Position numbers and translations under genes: made by a program. Shown one piece after another: positions 15,023 through 22,168 of a DNA stretch of 28,007 bases. Position 1 is the first letter of the stretch. Each line of letters starts with the position of its first letter. The stretch spans positions 1 to 28,007 of the IMG/VR virus record IMGVR_UViG_3300044617_000246; one strand, given 5' to 3'. Origin of the DNA: a virus. The notes under the pieces were generated by a model. It ran no database searches. It was given only the letters and a program-made list of their open reading frames with translations, and was not told the origin of the DNA.

Positions 15023-15801
15023 TATGCACCTCCAAATGCTGAAGTTAAAGCAAAGTCTGCTTGCCCTCTGACTGTATTAGCAGAAAATGAATATTTAACT
15101 CTCTTAATATCCATTGGGATACTTAATGCTTTACTAATTGAACTATTAAACATTCTTTGAAATCCAGATTTCTTAATTGATAAATTAACTAAATTACCTG
15201 TAAAGAAATGTTTATATGATACTGCGAAGGTATCTTTTACTCTAACCCCTCCAGGCTTTGTAACCGTCACTGAAGCCCCTTTAGGCATAAAGACGGTAGA
15301 ACCATCAACATCGAATACAAGTCGCTCAGATGACCTTGGGCGGATTATGACGGGCATTCCAGCTTCCATGACAGATGCTTTATTTGCGAACACATGTCTG
15401 TGGTTACCCCTACTTGTTGGAACCATTGATTTAGATAATTTAAAAGAATATCCAATCTTAAATGATAATCCATCTTGTGATAACTTATTTATTTCAAATA
15501 GTCTTGATCCTGGGTTTCCAGTTTTCTTCCATTCATAAACATGGTGAAGTGCTAGTGGTGAGGTTCTTGCTTTGGCGTCTATATATGCACCAAAGTCTTG
15601 CTCTATTTGTTTAAATATTACTGTGTTAAATTTATTCTGAAAATTCTTATTTGATGTTAATTTTGCCATAACCTGGGCTTGATAATAAACAGTAGCAGAG
15701 ATTTGAGCAACGGTTGAGTCTTTAAATATAGATGTATCTAATCCAGTCATCAATCTTTCTAATCCACTGGCTACAGATACTAATGCTGTATTAGACTCCA
15801 A
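15022..15801 (-). CDS. Neck/tail completion protein (HK97 gp10-like position)
   Basis: This 259-residue protein sits between the head-closure protein and the tail terminator, where HK97 gp10-type neck proteins are encoded. It is basic, with a helical N-terminal third (QISATVYYQAQVMAKLTSNK, FNTVIFKQIEQDFG) and a beta middle containing HHVYEWKKTGNPGSRLFEIN and a PKGASVTVTKPGGV strand. The start is TTG at 15801, embedded in the end of the previous gene (overlap of 11 bases) without a clear Shine-Dalgarno; an ATG at codon 18 is an alternative. Coupled translation is likely. Confidence 0.65.
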   Translation of the reverse strand: MESNTALVSVASGLERLMTGLDTSIFKDSTVAQISATVYYQAQVMAKLTSNKNFQNKFNTVIFKQIEQDFGAYIDAKARTSPLALHHVYEWKKTGNPGSRLFEINKLSQDGLSFKIGYSFKLSKSMVPTSRGNHRHVFANKASVMEAGMPVIIRPRSSERLVFDVDGSTVFMPKGASVTVTKPGGVRVKDTFAVSYKHFFTGNLVNLSIKKSGFQRMFNSSISKALSIPMDIKRVKYSFSANTVRGQADFALTSAFGGA

Positions 15802-16216
15802 TTGCCTGATTCTCCGATCTTTTAGCTACGGTGCTGTATCCAACAATTGTTCCAAATGGATCGAGCATAGGAGTAACTCCAATAACCTCAAATACGGTTG
15901 GTGACTCTGTTGGATAGTTTAGTTCTTTCCAGATATATGTATTATTTTTGTCTCTGATTGCTGTAAGCTTATGTCTAAGGTTTAGCTTTTCGATGGTTCT
16001 AATTTGAATCATCTGTTCGTTAGAATACTTGTTAGCAATAACCTGTCTATCACCGCTTCTTGCTGTTGCGGAGTTGCTAATAATTCCTTTTGCATGACAA
16101 CTTAATGTCGCTCTATATTGAAATTCTTTTACAATTGCACCAGTATCTGGATCTTGAGTATCTGCTTGAACATAAACATCTAGCAGCATTGGTAATACTG
16201 ATGAAATAATATCCAT
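15791..16216 (-). CDS. Head closure protein (head-tail adaptor)
   Basis: This 141-residue beta-rich protein fits the head-closure class (SPP1 gp16-like) in length, order and pattern: LLDVYVQADTQDPDTGAIVK at the N-terminus, a central QMIQIRTIEKLNLRHKLTAI, and the late FEVIGVTPMLDPFG, which is typical of the strand that describes the barrel. It would seal the connector and form the docking surface for the tail. The ATG follows the upstream stop by one base (TAAAATG) and has no Shine-Dalgarno, so reinitiation is likely. Confidence 0.7.
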   Translation of the reverse strand: MDIISSVLPMLLDVYVQADTQDPDTGAIVKEFQYRATLSCHAKGIISNSATARSGDRQVIANKYSNEQMIQIRTIEKLNLRHKLTAIRDKNNTYIWKELNYPTESPTVFEVIGVTPMLDPFGTIVGYSTVAKRSENQAIGV

Positions 16217-16217
16217 T

Positions 16218-17207
16218 TTAGAATGTTGCCATTCCGCTAATTACATAGGCATCTAAAAGCTTGTCTGCATAAAGATTTCCAGTACCAGTATGGGCACCTC
16301 CCATATAATCAAACTTCCAGTCGAAGGTGCTTATACTCTTAACGTATTTGTTTCTCCATGCAGTATCTCTGTCAAAATACTGCTGTATTAAAATTAAGGA
16401 TGCCTCTTGAACATTGTCTGGTACTGTTGGCCAGCCAAATCTTCCAGATACAACATATCTAAAATCTTCTCTAAATGCTCCTGAATATCCTCTATCATTA
16501 ATTGATGGAGGAATTAATCCGTTAGCTGTATAAGTTACATTATCTAATAAGTCTTGCCTGTTTACTCTAATTCCAAAATTAGATTCAGAAATTACTGGTT
16601 CGAATATCCAGTTATTCTCTGAATTAATATTATCTACAACAAGAACGTCATTTTCATAAAGCTTATGTATTTGATGTATTCTATATGGAAGAGCTAGTAC
16701 GTCTGAACCAGAGCCATATGCAATTTCCGTATCATCATAAAGATAGAAAGACTGATTGCAATATTCTTCAATTAGCTTTCTAGCATATTTTTCTGCCATT
16801 TGAAGCTCATGATAAGTTTTATAGTTTGGATCTGATGGGTCTGTTCCAATATTTAGCTCTTCTAGAATATCGGCCATGTTTGCATAAGGAGTAACTACAT
16901 CTGTATAGTAAATATGAGATGCCTCTACTCCGCCAACTTCATATGACCAGACAATCTTAAACTTTCTATTTCTTTGACAATACTGAAAAGGTATAACAAT
17001 TTGATAGGTACCAATGTCTGTCTCAAGCTTTGTCGCAGATAATGTTACAAGAACAGTATTTGGATTAACCGATGGGGAAATTGTCTTATCTTCTGTTATG
17101 TCGTAAATAGCGGCAGAAACTAAATCGTCATCTGCATCAACAATTTCACCCGCCCAAAAGATCTTAGTTTTGATTGGTGATGTTTGATCCTTATATATCT
17201 CTGCCAT
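16218..17207 (-). CDS. Head-tail connector (adaptor) with extra N-terminal beta domain
   Basis: This 329-residue protein binds below the portal. Residues about 108-329 have the helical pattern of HK97 gp6/SPP1 gp15 adaptors (YHELQMAEKYARKLIEEYCN, then ALPYRIHQIHKLYEND, later VPDNVQEASLILIQQYFDRD). Residues 1-105 form an additional beta domain (YKDQTSPIKTKIFWAGEIVD to KFKIVWSYEVGGVEASHIYY), resembling small Ig-like modules of phage baseplate and fibre proteins. Adaptors are usually 90-200 residues, so this one is extended. No Shine-Dalgarno is visible before the ATG, which lies 15 bases after the preceding stop. Confidence 0.72.
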   Translation of the reverse strand: MAEIYKDQTSPIKTKIFWAGEIVDADDDLVSAAIYDITEDKTISPSVNPNTVLVTLSATKLETDIGTYQIVIPFQYCQRNRKFKIVWSYEVGGVEASHIYYTDVVTPYANMADILEELNIGTDPSDPNYKTYHELQMAEKYARKLIEEYCNQSFYLYDDTEIAYGSGSDVLALPYRIHQIHKLYENDVLVVDNINSENNWIFEPVISESNFGIRVNRQDLLDNVTYTANGLIPPSINDRGYSGAFREDFRYVVSGRFGWPTVPDNVQEASLILIQQYFDRDTAWRNKYVKSISTFDWKFDYMGGAHTGTGNLYADKLLDAYVISGMATF

Positions 17208-17222
17208 TATTTATGTTTTAGA

Positions 17223-17618
17223 TTAGCTATAGAAGTCTTGAGCTTCCCTTGGTGTAGCTGGTCTAAAACCCTCCTCTTTATCAAAGATCGCTTGTGCACT
17301 GTCTGCTGACATTGCTACAAATGGGTGATCCTTGGTGAATGTGTACCCCATAATATCATAACGGAAGTTTTCTCTAGTCATTCTAACAAGAACCATATCT
17401 TCTGTGATTTTCTGGTTCTTATCAAATCTAGGGGTGACTTCAATTTCTTCCGCCTCTTCTTCAATTTTTTTAATTGTTTGTTCGTACACTGCCCATGTTA
17501 CGCCTTCTTCTGCTAGGGCTGCAATAATATCGTTCTTGTTCTTTAGGCTATTTGTTTCAACTGCAAAGTCCTCTGCAATTTTCTTTAGCTCTGCTACCTT
17601 TAGGGTGTCAAATGACAT
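17223..17618 (-). CDS. Small protein with HeH/SAP-like N-terminus, head-tail region
   Basis: This 131-residue protein has an N-terminal helix-extended-loop-helix pattern (TLKVAELKKIAEDFAVET, KNKNDIIAALAEEGV), like the SAP/HeH/Rho-N motifs often seen in small phage proteins after the capsid gene. An acidic linker follows, then a C-terminal domain (VLVRMTRENFRYDIMGYTFT and FRPATPREAQDFYS). The function is unknown; candidates are capsid decoration, or an accessory neck role. AAAGGAG precedes the ATG, and a dedicated promoter sits between it and the capsid terminator, which starts a new transcript here. Confidence 0.65.
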   Translation of the reverse strand: MSFDTLKVAELKKIAEDFAVETNSLKNKNDIIAALAEEGVTWAVYEQTIKKIEEEAEEIEVTPRFDKNQKITEDMVLVRMTRENFRYDIMGYTFTKDHPFVAMSADSAQAIFDKEEGFRPATPREAQDFYS

Positions 17619-17647
17619 CTTATATTCTCCTTTTTCTAGGTCAATTA

Positions 17648-17676
17648 ATTATAGCATTAGTAAATTAAAATGAAAA
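17648..17676 (-). promoter_or_regulatory. Promoter for head-tail connector operon
   Basis: TTTTCA (17676-17671), a 17-base spacer and a perfect TATAAT (17653-17648) lie on the minus strand. The -35 overlaps the T-run of the terminator after the capsid gene. A start near 17641 gives a short leader with AAAGGAG before the 131-residue gene. Confidence 0.55.
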
Positions 17677-17698
17677 GCCCCCAAAATTAATTGGGGGC
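17673..17698 (-). terminator. Intrinsic terminator after major capsid gene
   Basis: The minus-strand stem GCCCCCAA pairs with TTGGGGGC around TTAATT and is followed by TTTTC. It is a strong GC-rich stem in AT-rich surroundings, 25 bases after the capsid stop. It is nearly identical to the terminator at 13645-13675. Confidence 0.82.
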
Positions 17699-17722
17699 CT
17701 TTCTTGCGGATTTAATCCTAAA

Positions 17723-18772
17723 TTATGAAGCTACTTTAACGTTCTTCACAACAACCCAAGCATCTGCTTGTTCGATCTGGACACCAACACGAGTATACAT
17801 TGTGTACTCAATTGAGTCCTTACGTGGCCAGAAGAATCGGTAAACAGTTACATCACGCTTGATTCCAACAACTACGTTGTTAGGGAATGTCAAGTGGATA
17901 TCTCCGTGGTTTCCTGTCTCTCCTGAATAGTCGCCGTCCTGTGCTTCGTTTAGAAGTGGAACTTCAACAATTGGAATACCAAATGCATAAGGTGCTACGT
18001 AACCTGCTGGTCCTGAGACTGGCTGTACATCACCACGGATGATGCTTGAAGCAATATCCTGTGGAATTGTCTGGTTAGTACCAATGCTGTTTGCAAATAG
18101 GAAGTCTTGGATTAGGTTTGAACCTACCAAGAAACGAAGATCTGCACGACGCTGCTTGTACTTGCGTGGAAGAGACTTCAATGCAGAGTTAAACGCTGCA
18201 CGAGAAATTGCTGATCCACCGTTGTCTACAACGTGGCCGTATGCCTTTGCCTTCTTTACAACGCCGTCAAATGACTTGTACAATGCATCTCCTGTTAGAG
18301 TTGTATCTCCATTTAGAACTACGTCTTCAATGTCGTTACCTGCCTGTGTTGCCATCATACGTGCGATGTGATCTTCTAGATCTGGACCTTCAATGTTGTC
18401 TTCTAGAGACTCTGTTGATAGTTCCCAATCTAGACGAAGCTTCTTTGTTGTCAAAGAAATCTTTGAGAATGATACAGCTGAGTTAGCTGCTGTGTCGTCT
18501 GCTTCAGTTGCGAGCTTCATAAGCTTCTCGCCTACTGACATACGATCAATCTCTGTTGTGTCTGCTTTCATTCTTACTGTACGGGCGACTTTACCAATTA
18601 CGGTTGCATCGAACATATAGTCAAGGAAGCGAGCTGACTGCTCTGGGTTAAGGAGTCCACCTTCACCCTCAGAGCCAATGTGTACTCCAGTAGTAGCTAC
18701 TGCAGAACCTGTCATGTTACCTGTAACGCTAGTGTTAGCAGCTACTGACTTTTCTAATAATTCATTGCTCAT
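17723..18772 (-). CDS. Major capsid protein (HK97 fold)
   Basis: This 349-residue protein is the probable shell subunit. After a flexible N-terminus (TSVTGNMTGSAVATTGVHIG) it has the expected order of an HK97-type protein: LLNPEQSARFLDYMFDATVI, E-loop-like strands around FSKISLTTKKLRLDWELSTE, a spine-helix-like EGPDLEDHIARMMATQAGND, and an A-domain end (PNNVVVGIKRDVTVYRFFWP, YTMYTRVGVQIEQADAWVVV). It lacks a long N-terminal delta domain, consistent with a separate scaffold. The Shine-Dalgarno is AAAGGTAGGTG, and the gene starts 20 bases after the protease stop. It is followed by its own terminator. Confidence 0.92.
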   Translation of the reverse strand: MSNELLEKSVAANTSVTGNMTGSAVATTGVHIGSEGEGGLLNPEQSARFLDYMFDATVIGKVARTVRMKADTTEIDRMSVGEKLMKLATEADDTAANSAVSFSKISLTTKKLRLDWELSTESLEDNIEGPDLEDHIARMMATQAGNDIEDVVLNGDTTLTGDALYKSFDGVVKKAKAYGHVVDNGGSAISRAAFNSALKSLPRKYKQRRADLRFLVGSNLIQDFLFANSIGTNQTIPQDIASSIIRGDVQPVSGPAGYVAPYAFGIPIVEVPLLNEAQDGDYSGETGNHGDIHLTFPNNVVVGIKRDVTVYRFFWPRKDSIEYTMYTRVGVQIEQADAWVVVKNVKVAS

Positions 18773-18792
18773 ATATTTTCACCTACCTTTGT

Positions 18793-19317
18793 TTATCTAA
18801 TTAATTCGTTTACGGAACCGAGGAAAGAACCGTTCCATTTTGATTTCTTGATTGTACTTACTTCCTGAGACCCGCCAAGGTCTGAGGACTTCTTAATTGC
18901 AGTCTCACCTTCTACTGCATCGACACGCTTCTGTACGCCATCAATCGTGTTTCTGATATCTTCAACAGCCTTTGAAAGGACTGCGTGTTGTTCTGCCAAC
19001 TCTGTGATTCGGCTATCAACGCTCTTGCTAAAAGTCTCAACTGTTTCTGTAACAGTCTTAACCTGTGCTGCATTTGCATCTGTAGCCTTGCTTAGAGTTT
19101 CTGAGAAAAAGCCTTTTAGATCGCCCAACATCTTTGCAAAATCAGGTTCATCAACCTCAACTTCTGATACGTCGGCTGCTTTTTCCAGAGTTTCGGCAGA
19201 AGCGTCTGCTACTGCGTCTTCTGCAGGAGCTTCTTCAGCAGCTGGTGTTTCTTCAACAGCAGGTGCTTCTTCTACTACAGTCTCTTCAACTGCAGTGGTT
19301 TCTGTATTTTCTGACAC
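18793..19317 (-). CDS. Candidate nested scaffold protein from internal start
   Basis: An in-frame GTG at 19317 (codon 263 of the protease gene) is preceded by AAGGAGGT, a perfect Shine-Dalgarno, with seven bases between AGGAGG and GTG. This would give a separate protein of 174 residues (VSENTETTAVEETVV...) covering exactly the acidic and coiled-coil scaffold part without protease. Lambda C/Nu3 and related phages make their scaffold this way. The Glu-Gly-Gly codons alone could generate the motif by chance, so this remains a strong prediction rather than a proven gene. Confidence 0.6.
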   Translation of the reverse strand: MSENTETTAVEETVVEEAPAVEETPAAEEAPAEDAVADASAETLEKAADVSEVEVDEPDFAKMLGDLKGFFSETLSKATDANAAQVKTVTETVETFSKSVDSRITELAEQHAVLSKAVEDIRNTIDGVQKRVDAVEGETAIKKSSDLGGSQEVSTIKKSKWNGSFLGSVNELIR

Positions 19318-20103
19318 TTCATTACCTCCTTCTGCGTTTGCCTGTTTTGCAATTGTTTGTGTTTCAGGCAACGTGGATCTTGACTTGTATAAATCAAGAA
19401 TTTTATCTATCTCTTTTGCTTTGTTAACATCTGAGCTTTCTACCCATCCGATTAGTTCGGCTGGCTTTCCAGTGATTGGAGACTCATATGTTTTTTCTGT
19501 TGAGATAAAAACAGAATCGCTTTCTTTGCAATAAAAAATATTCTCTGTTACGACATCTACTGCAATGCCCTTGAAGATCATTTGTCCGTTCATCTTTTGA
19601 ATTGACAAGATATTGCAAAGTTCATTTGCTGGTGAATCTACAATTGATAGTTCCATCAATTCGTAGCCCTTAATAAATCTTACTGGCTTACCTGTTGACT
19701 TATTAACTTCATTGTCTGACTCTGTAATCTTTCCGCCGATTGAAAATCCTGCTAGGGTTCCATCAAGAACCTTTTCCCAAGTATCCTGTGCTCCCTTTGA
19801 AACATATGCGTCTACATATACTCCGTTATAAAATTCTTTTGTTTCTGGGTCATAGTATGTTTCTGGTTTAAATGAAAGCATTTTTCCTACAGCGTTTGGT
19901 CCATGCATCTCACGAATGTTTCCACGGAAATTTTCAAACGCTTTCATACTTGCTTCTGATGTAACCATGTCACCAGTTTGGTCAACATTGTCTAATGTTG
20001 CAAAACCTGACACAGTTCTTTTTTCACGATTTACTTTGGTGAATGGCACAGACAAAACGATGTTGTCGCCATTTGAAGACCATAAAGACTTTTCAATGTT
20101 CAT
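18793..20103 (-). CDS. Prohead protease (XkdF-like, S78-type) fused to scaffold domain
   Basis: This 436-residue protein matures the procapsid. The N-terminal ~180 residues match XkdF/HK97-type serine proteases, with the likely catalytic His67 in REMHGPN and Ser121 in LAGFSIGG, followed by MELSIVDSPANEL. Residues about 265-310 are very acidic and Ala/Pro-rich, and about 315-400 form a coiled coil (TETVETFSKSVDSRITELAE), as in assembly scaffolds. The ATG at 20103 is chosen because a TAAAAT -10 lies seven bases upstream. A TTG at 20139 would add 12 residues, but it is the -35 region of that promoter and has no Shine-Dalgarno. Upstream lies the portal, downstream the capsid gene. Confidence 0.88.
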   Translation of the reverse strand: MNIEKSLWSSNGDNIVLSVPFTKVNREKRTVSGFATLDNVDQTGDMVTSEASMKAFENFRGNIREMHGPNAVGKMLSFKPETYYDPETKEFYNGVYVDAYVSKGAQDTWEKVLDGTLAGFSIGGKITESDNEVNKSTGKPVRFIKGYELMELSIVDSPANELCNILSIQKMNGQMIFKGIAVDVVTENIFYCKESDSVFISTEKTYESPITGKPAELIGWVESSDVNKAKEIDKILDLYKSRSTLPETQTIAKQANAEGGNEVSENTETTAVEETVVEEAPAVEETPAAEEAPAEDAVADASAETLEKAADVSEVEVDEPDFAKMLGDLKGFFSETLSKATDANAAQVKTVTETVETFSKSVDSRITELAEQHAVLSKAVEDIRNTIDGVQKRVDAVEGETAIKKSSDLGGSQEVSTIKKSKWNGSFLGSVNELIR

Positions 20104-20110
20104 ATGCTTA

Positions 20111-20139
20111 ATTTTATCTATTTGTAGATAAAAAGGCAA
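20111..20139 (-). promoter_or_regulatory. Candidate leaderless promoter for protease gene
   Basis: TTGCCT (20139-20134), 17 bases, TAAAAT (20116-20111), 7 bases, ATG at 20103. No Shine-Dalgarno precedes this ATG or the alternative TTG. The spacing between -10 and ATG would place the transcript start at or next to the A of ATG. Confidence 0.5.
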
Positions 20140-20144
20140 ATAAT

Positions 20145-20166
20145 GGTTGAGTAAAGTTATTCAACC
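20145..20166 (-). other. Small stem-loop at the portal stop codon
   Basis: GGTTGA (20166-20161) and TCAACC (20150-20145) can pair around a ten-base loop that contains the end of the portal stop codon. The stem is only six pairs and no T-run follows, so it is at most a weak punctuation element just before the protease promoter. Confidence 0.3.
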
Positions 20167-21740
20167 TGTCTGCCGTCGCCCTGAGCATTTCGTCCTTCAC
20201 CAGAGATATCTGGAGAATTTCCTTGTCTTTGTTGCTCTCGGACACGGGTATTATTTGCTTGTGTTCTAATTTCAGCCTGTTGTTGTGGCTTTAATTCAAC
20301 CATATCATCTCCGCCATCAATAGGGATCATTCCCTTTCGAATACGGACTTCATTAGGAGTAATTACCTGCATTCTTAAATATCTCTCATCAATCTTAGAT
20401 TGAGTATCCTCATCAGTAAGAGTTAATTCATTGAATTTAAGAGAAAGGGCGTCTGTCTTTTCTTCGAATATTTTATTTAATTTCTTCTCTAATGTCATTT
20501 GTGCTGGACGGCAAACCTGCTCTTTAAATGTCTTATCGGCATCTCTTGCCACCGCCAAATTAACTCCCTCTGGAGTTCCAATTTTATTAATTGGCACACG
20601 ATGAGCTAATAGGATTTCATCTCTATTTGCCTTACGGTAAAGATTAAATGAAGATTCTTGAGTTCCAGCCTCAATTGGGTCCATCTTAAATTCAACCTTT
20701 GAGTCGGGTGAATCTGCTGGAAGTGGGATATAAAGAGATCTATGATTCTTTCCTCTTAATCCAACCTGAAAGAACTCAAGCAATTTTCTTTCTGACTCTG
20801 GAGAAAGCTTTGCTCCCTTAACTGTAATAATATATCTTGGGACCGCCTTGTTTTCAAAGTAGTCTAGGTTATATTTGCCAGCGAATTCATTTCCAGCTAA
20901 AGCGTTCTGAGCTGCAATAATATCTGGGATTCCATAATAGTTATTTGTTGGAGTGTACTTCTTTAGGTGGATAACTTCGTTAGGTCTATCCTCTCCTCCT
21001 GCAATTGGATTCTCTGTTTCTTGATCTCCAAAGTTACGGAAGAACACAGCCTTGCCGTAAAGAAGCTGAATAAACCCATCACGTAAACGACGAACTCTCA
21101 TTGTCTTTGACGGGATATGTCCAATGTAGCCGATGTTGCCTGCGGTAGTTCGGCTGATTTCAATGTAGCCATTTCCTGTAGCCTCTAAATCTGTGTATGC
21201 TTTAATAAGTGTTTGTGTAAATGTATCTTCATCGTTTGTTGAATCAAGCCATATCTGCAGATCTTGCTTAAGCTTATTGAGCTTTCTTCTTGCTCGCTCT
21301 AATTGTTTGTCATCAGTAATTGAGTCGAAGGCATCGTTTGTTTTTCTTGTCTCAGTAAAGTCATAACCTAGTCCAACAATATTTGCAACCTTTGCATTAA
21401 TTGCTGCATAGTTGTAAGTTGAGATTTCATAAATTCTTGAAAGGTATTCTTGATTATATGGTGGCTCAACCAAATCAAACATTGCATATCCAGTTACCGC
21501 CTGCTGTAATAGATTCTGCTGTGTTCCAGTGTCTTCTCTACCCATAAATGCTTTAGACAACTCTCTACCCATCTTGCGACGGAAGTTAGAGCTTAACCCA
21601 GATACTTTTCTTAAATCATCCTCTTGCATCATGAATGGATCTGAATGATCCTTTTCTTTCTTTAGTTGAAACAGGTCAGATGCAGAAGAAATTTGAATTC
21701 TATCTGTTGACTCTAAATCATTATCCTGAACGAACTCCAT
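20157..21740 (-). CDS. Portal protein
   Basis: This 527-residue protein forms the dodecameric DNA gate at the capsid vertex. It matches the PBSX/HK97-type portal family: an N-terminal arm, YEISTYNYAAINAKVANIVG, the wing strand ATGNGYIEISRTTAGNIGYI (near residue 190), the conserved VIHLKKYTPTNNYYGIPDII, and the crown/clip end with NKIFEEKTDALSLKFNELTL and an NEVRIRKGMIPIDGG motif. The C-terminus is Gln/Gly/Arg-rich and probably flexible. The start follows the preceding stop by two bases, with GGGAG six bases upstream. Neighbouring protease and capsid genes support the call. Confidence 0.93.
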   Translation of the reverse strand: MEFVQDNDLESTDRIQISSASDLFQLKKEKDHSDPFMMQEDDLRKVSGLSSNFRRKMGRELSKAFMGREDTGTQQNLLQQAVTGYAMFDLVEPPYNQEYLSRIYEISTYNYAAINAKVANIVGLGYDFTETRKTNDAFDSITDDKQLERARRKLNKLKQDLQIWLDSTNDEDTFTQTLIKAYTDLEATGNGYIEISRTTAGNIGYIGHIPSKTMRVRRLRDGFIQLLYGKAVFFRNFGDQETENPIAGGEDRPNEVIHLKKYTPTNNYYGIPDIIAAQNALAGNEFAGKYNLDYFENKAVPRYIITVKGAKLSPESERKLLEFFQVGLRGKNHRSLYIPLPADSPDSKVEFKMDPIEAGTQESSFNLYRKANRDEILLAHRVPINKIGTPEGVNLAVARDADKTFKEQVCRPAQMTLEKKLNKIFEEKTDALSLKFNELTLTDEDTQSKIDERYLRMQVITPNEVRIRKGMIPIDGGDDMVELKPQQQAEIRTQANNTRVREQQRQGNSPDISGEGRNAQGDGRQVE

Positions 21741-21742
21741 AG

Positions 21743-22105
21743 TTATCTCCCTGATCCACCTATTACTGGATTCTTCTTGTTGTAAGCCGCTAGCTCATCT
21801 TTATAGTTACCAATATCAAATGGGTCAGGAATCAAGCCCTGCTCAAGTCTTGCCTTCTGATATTCAAATTGCTCATCATCAATCTTGCGTCTGTTAGATA
21901 AAAATTTAGGCTGACCCACATCAATTCCAAAGGATGATACCTCTGCTGCTAAAGCCGCCATGTTTGCCTTGCTACCTTTATGGGATGCTATTGATAAATA
22001 GTTACCTTCATCATCGCCAATCCATCTTCCGTCGGGCATCTCCCACACATAGATACCAAGCGTGGTTTCTTCAATTACGGTCTGATTGACTTTTTTAATT
22101 TCCAT
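21743..22105 (-). CDS. Small conserved pre-portal protein (function unknown)
   Basis: This 120-residue protein has a recognisable pattern (LGIYVWEMPDGRWIGDDEGN near the start, then RKIDDEQFEYQKARLEQGLI, then PDPFDIGNYKDELAAY). I recall similar small proteins directly upstream of portal genes in phages of Actinobacteria, but no function is known to me. The close coupling with the portal (two-base gap) suggests a role in head assembly or packaging. The ATG has no Shine-Dalgarno, while a -10 box lies just upstream. Confidence 0.7.
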   Translation of the reverse strand: MEIKKVNQTVIEETTLGIYVWEMPDGRWIGDDEGNYLSIASHKGSKANMAALAAEVSSFGIDVGQPKFLSNRRKIDDEQFEYQKARLEQGLIPDPFDIGNYKDELAAYNKKNPVIGGSGR

Positions 22106-22142
22106 AGTATTTTATTTTACCATTCTTTGGTGTCAAAGTCCA
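22106..22142 (-). promoter_or_regulatory. Candidate promoter, possibly leaderless, for pre-portal/portal operon
   Basis: Two overlapping readings exist on the minus strand: TGGACT-N17-TAAAAT (22114-22119) with eight bases to the ATG, and a perfect TTGACA with 16 bases to a second TAAAAT three bases from the ATG. Either places the transcript start at or very near the ATG at 22105. No Shine-Dalgarno is present. Confidence 0.5.
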
Positions 22143-22145
22143 GCT

Positions 22146-22168
22146 TTTTGTCAGGCTATGTGACAAAA
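22146..22168 (-). other. Stem-loop directly after LamG gene stop
   Basis: TTTTGTCA (22168-22161) and TGACAAAA (22153-22146) pair perfectly around a seven-base loop, beginning right after the TAA of the LamG gene. No T-run follows on the minus strand, so it may be a weak terminator or a 3'-end stabilising hairpin. Confidence 0.4.

Noticed and set aside
17268-17280. AGGAGGG inside the 131-residue gene
   Set aside because: No start codon follows at a suitable distance; it reflects Glu-Glu-Gly codons.
18947-19534. 195-codon open frame on the plus strand
   Set aside because: It is the antisense of the Ala/Glu-rich scaffold region, where codon bias suppresses stops; it gives a low-complexity Ser/Ala/Val protein, has no neighbours on that strand and no Shine-Dalgarno.
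20985-21002. Internal AGGAGGAGAGG in the portal gene
   Set aside because: No ATG, GTG or TTG lies at usable spacing in the portal frame.
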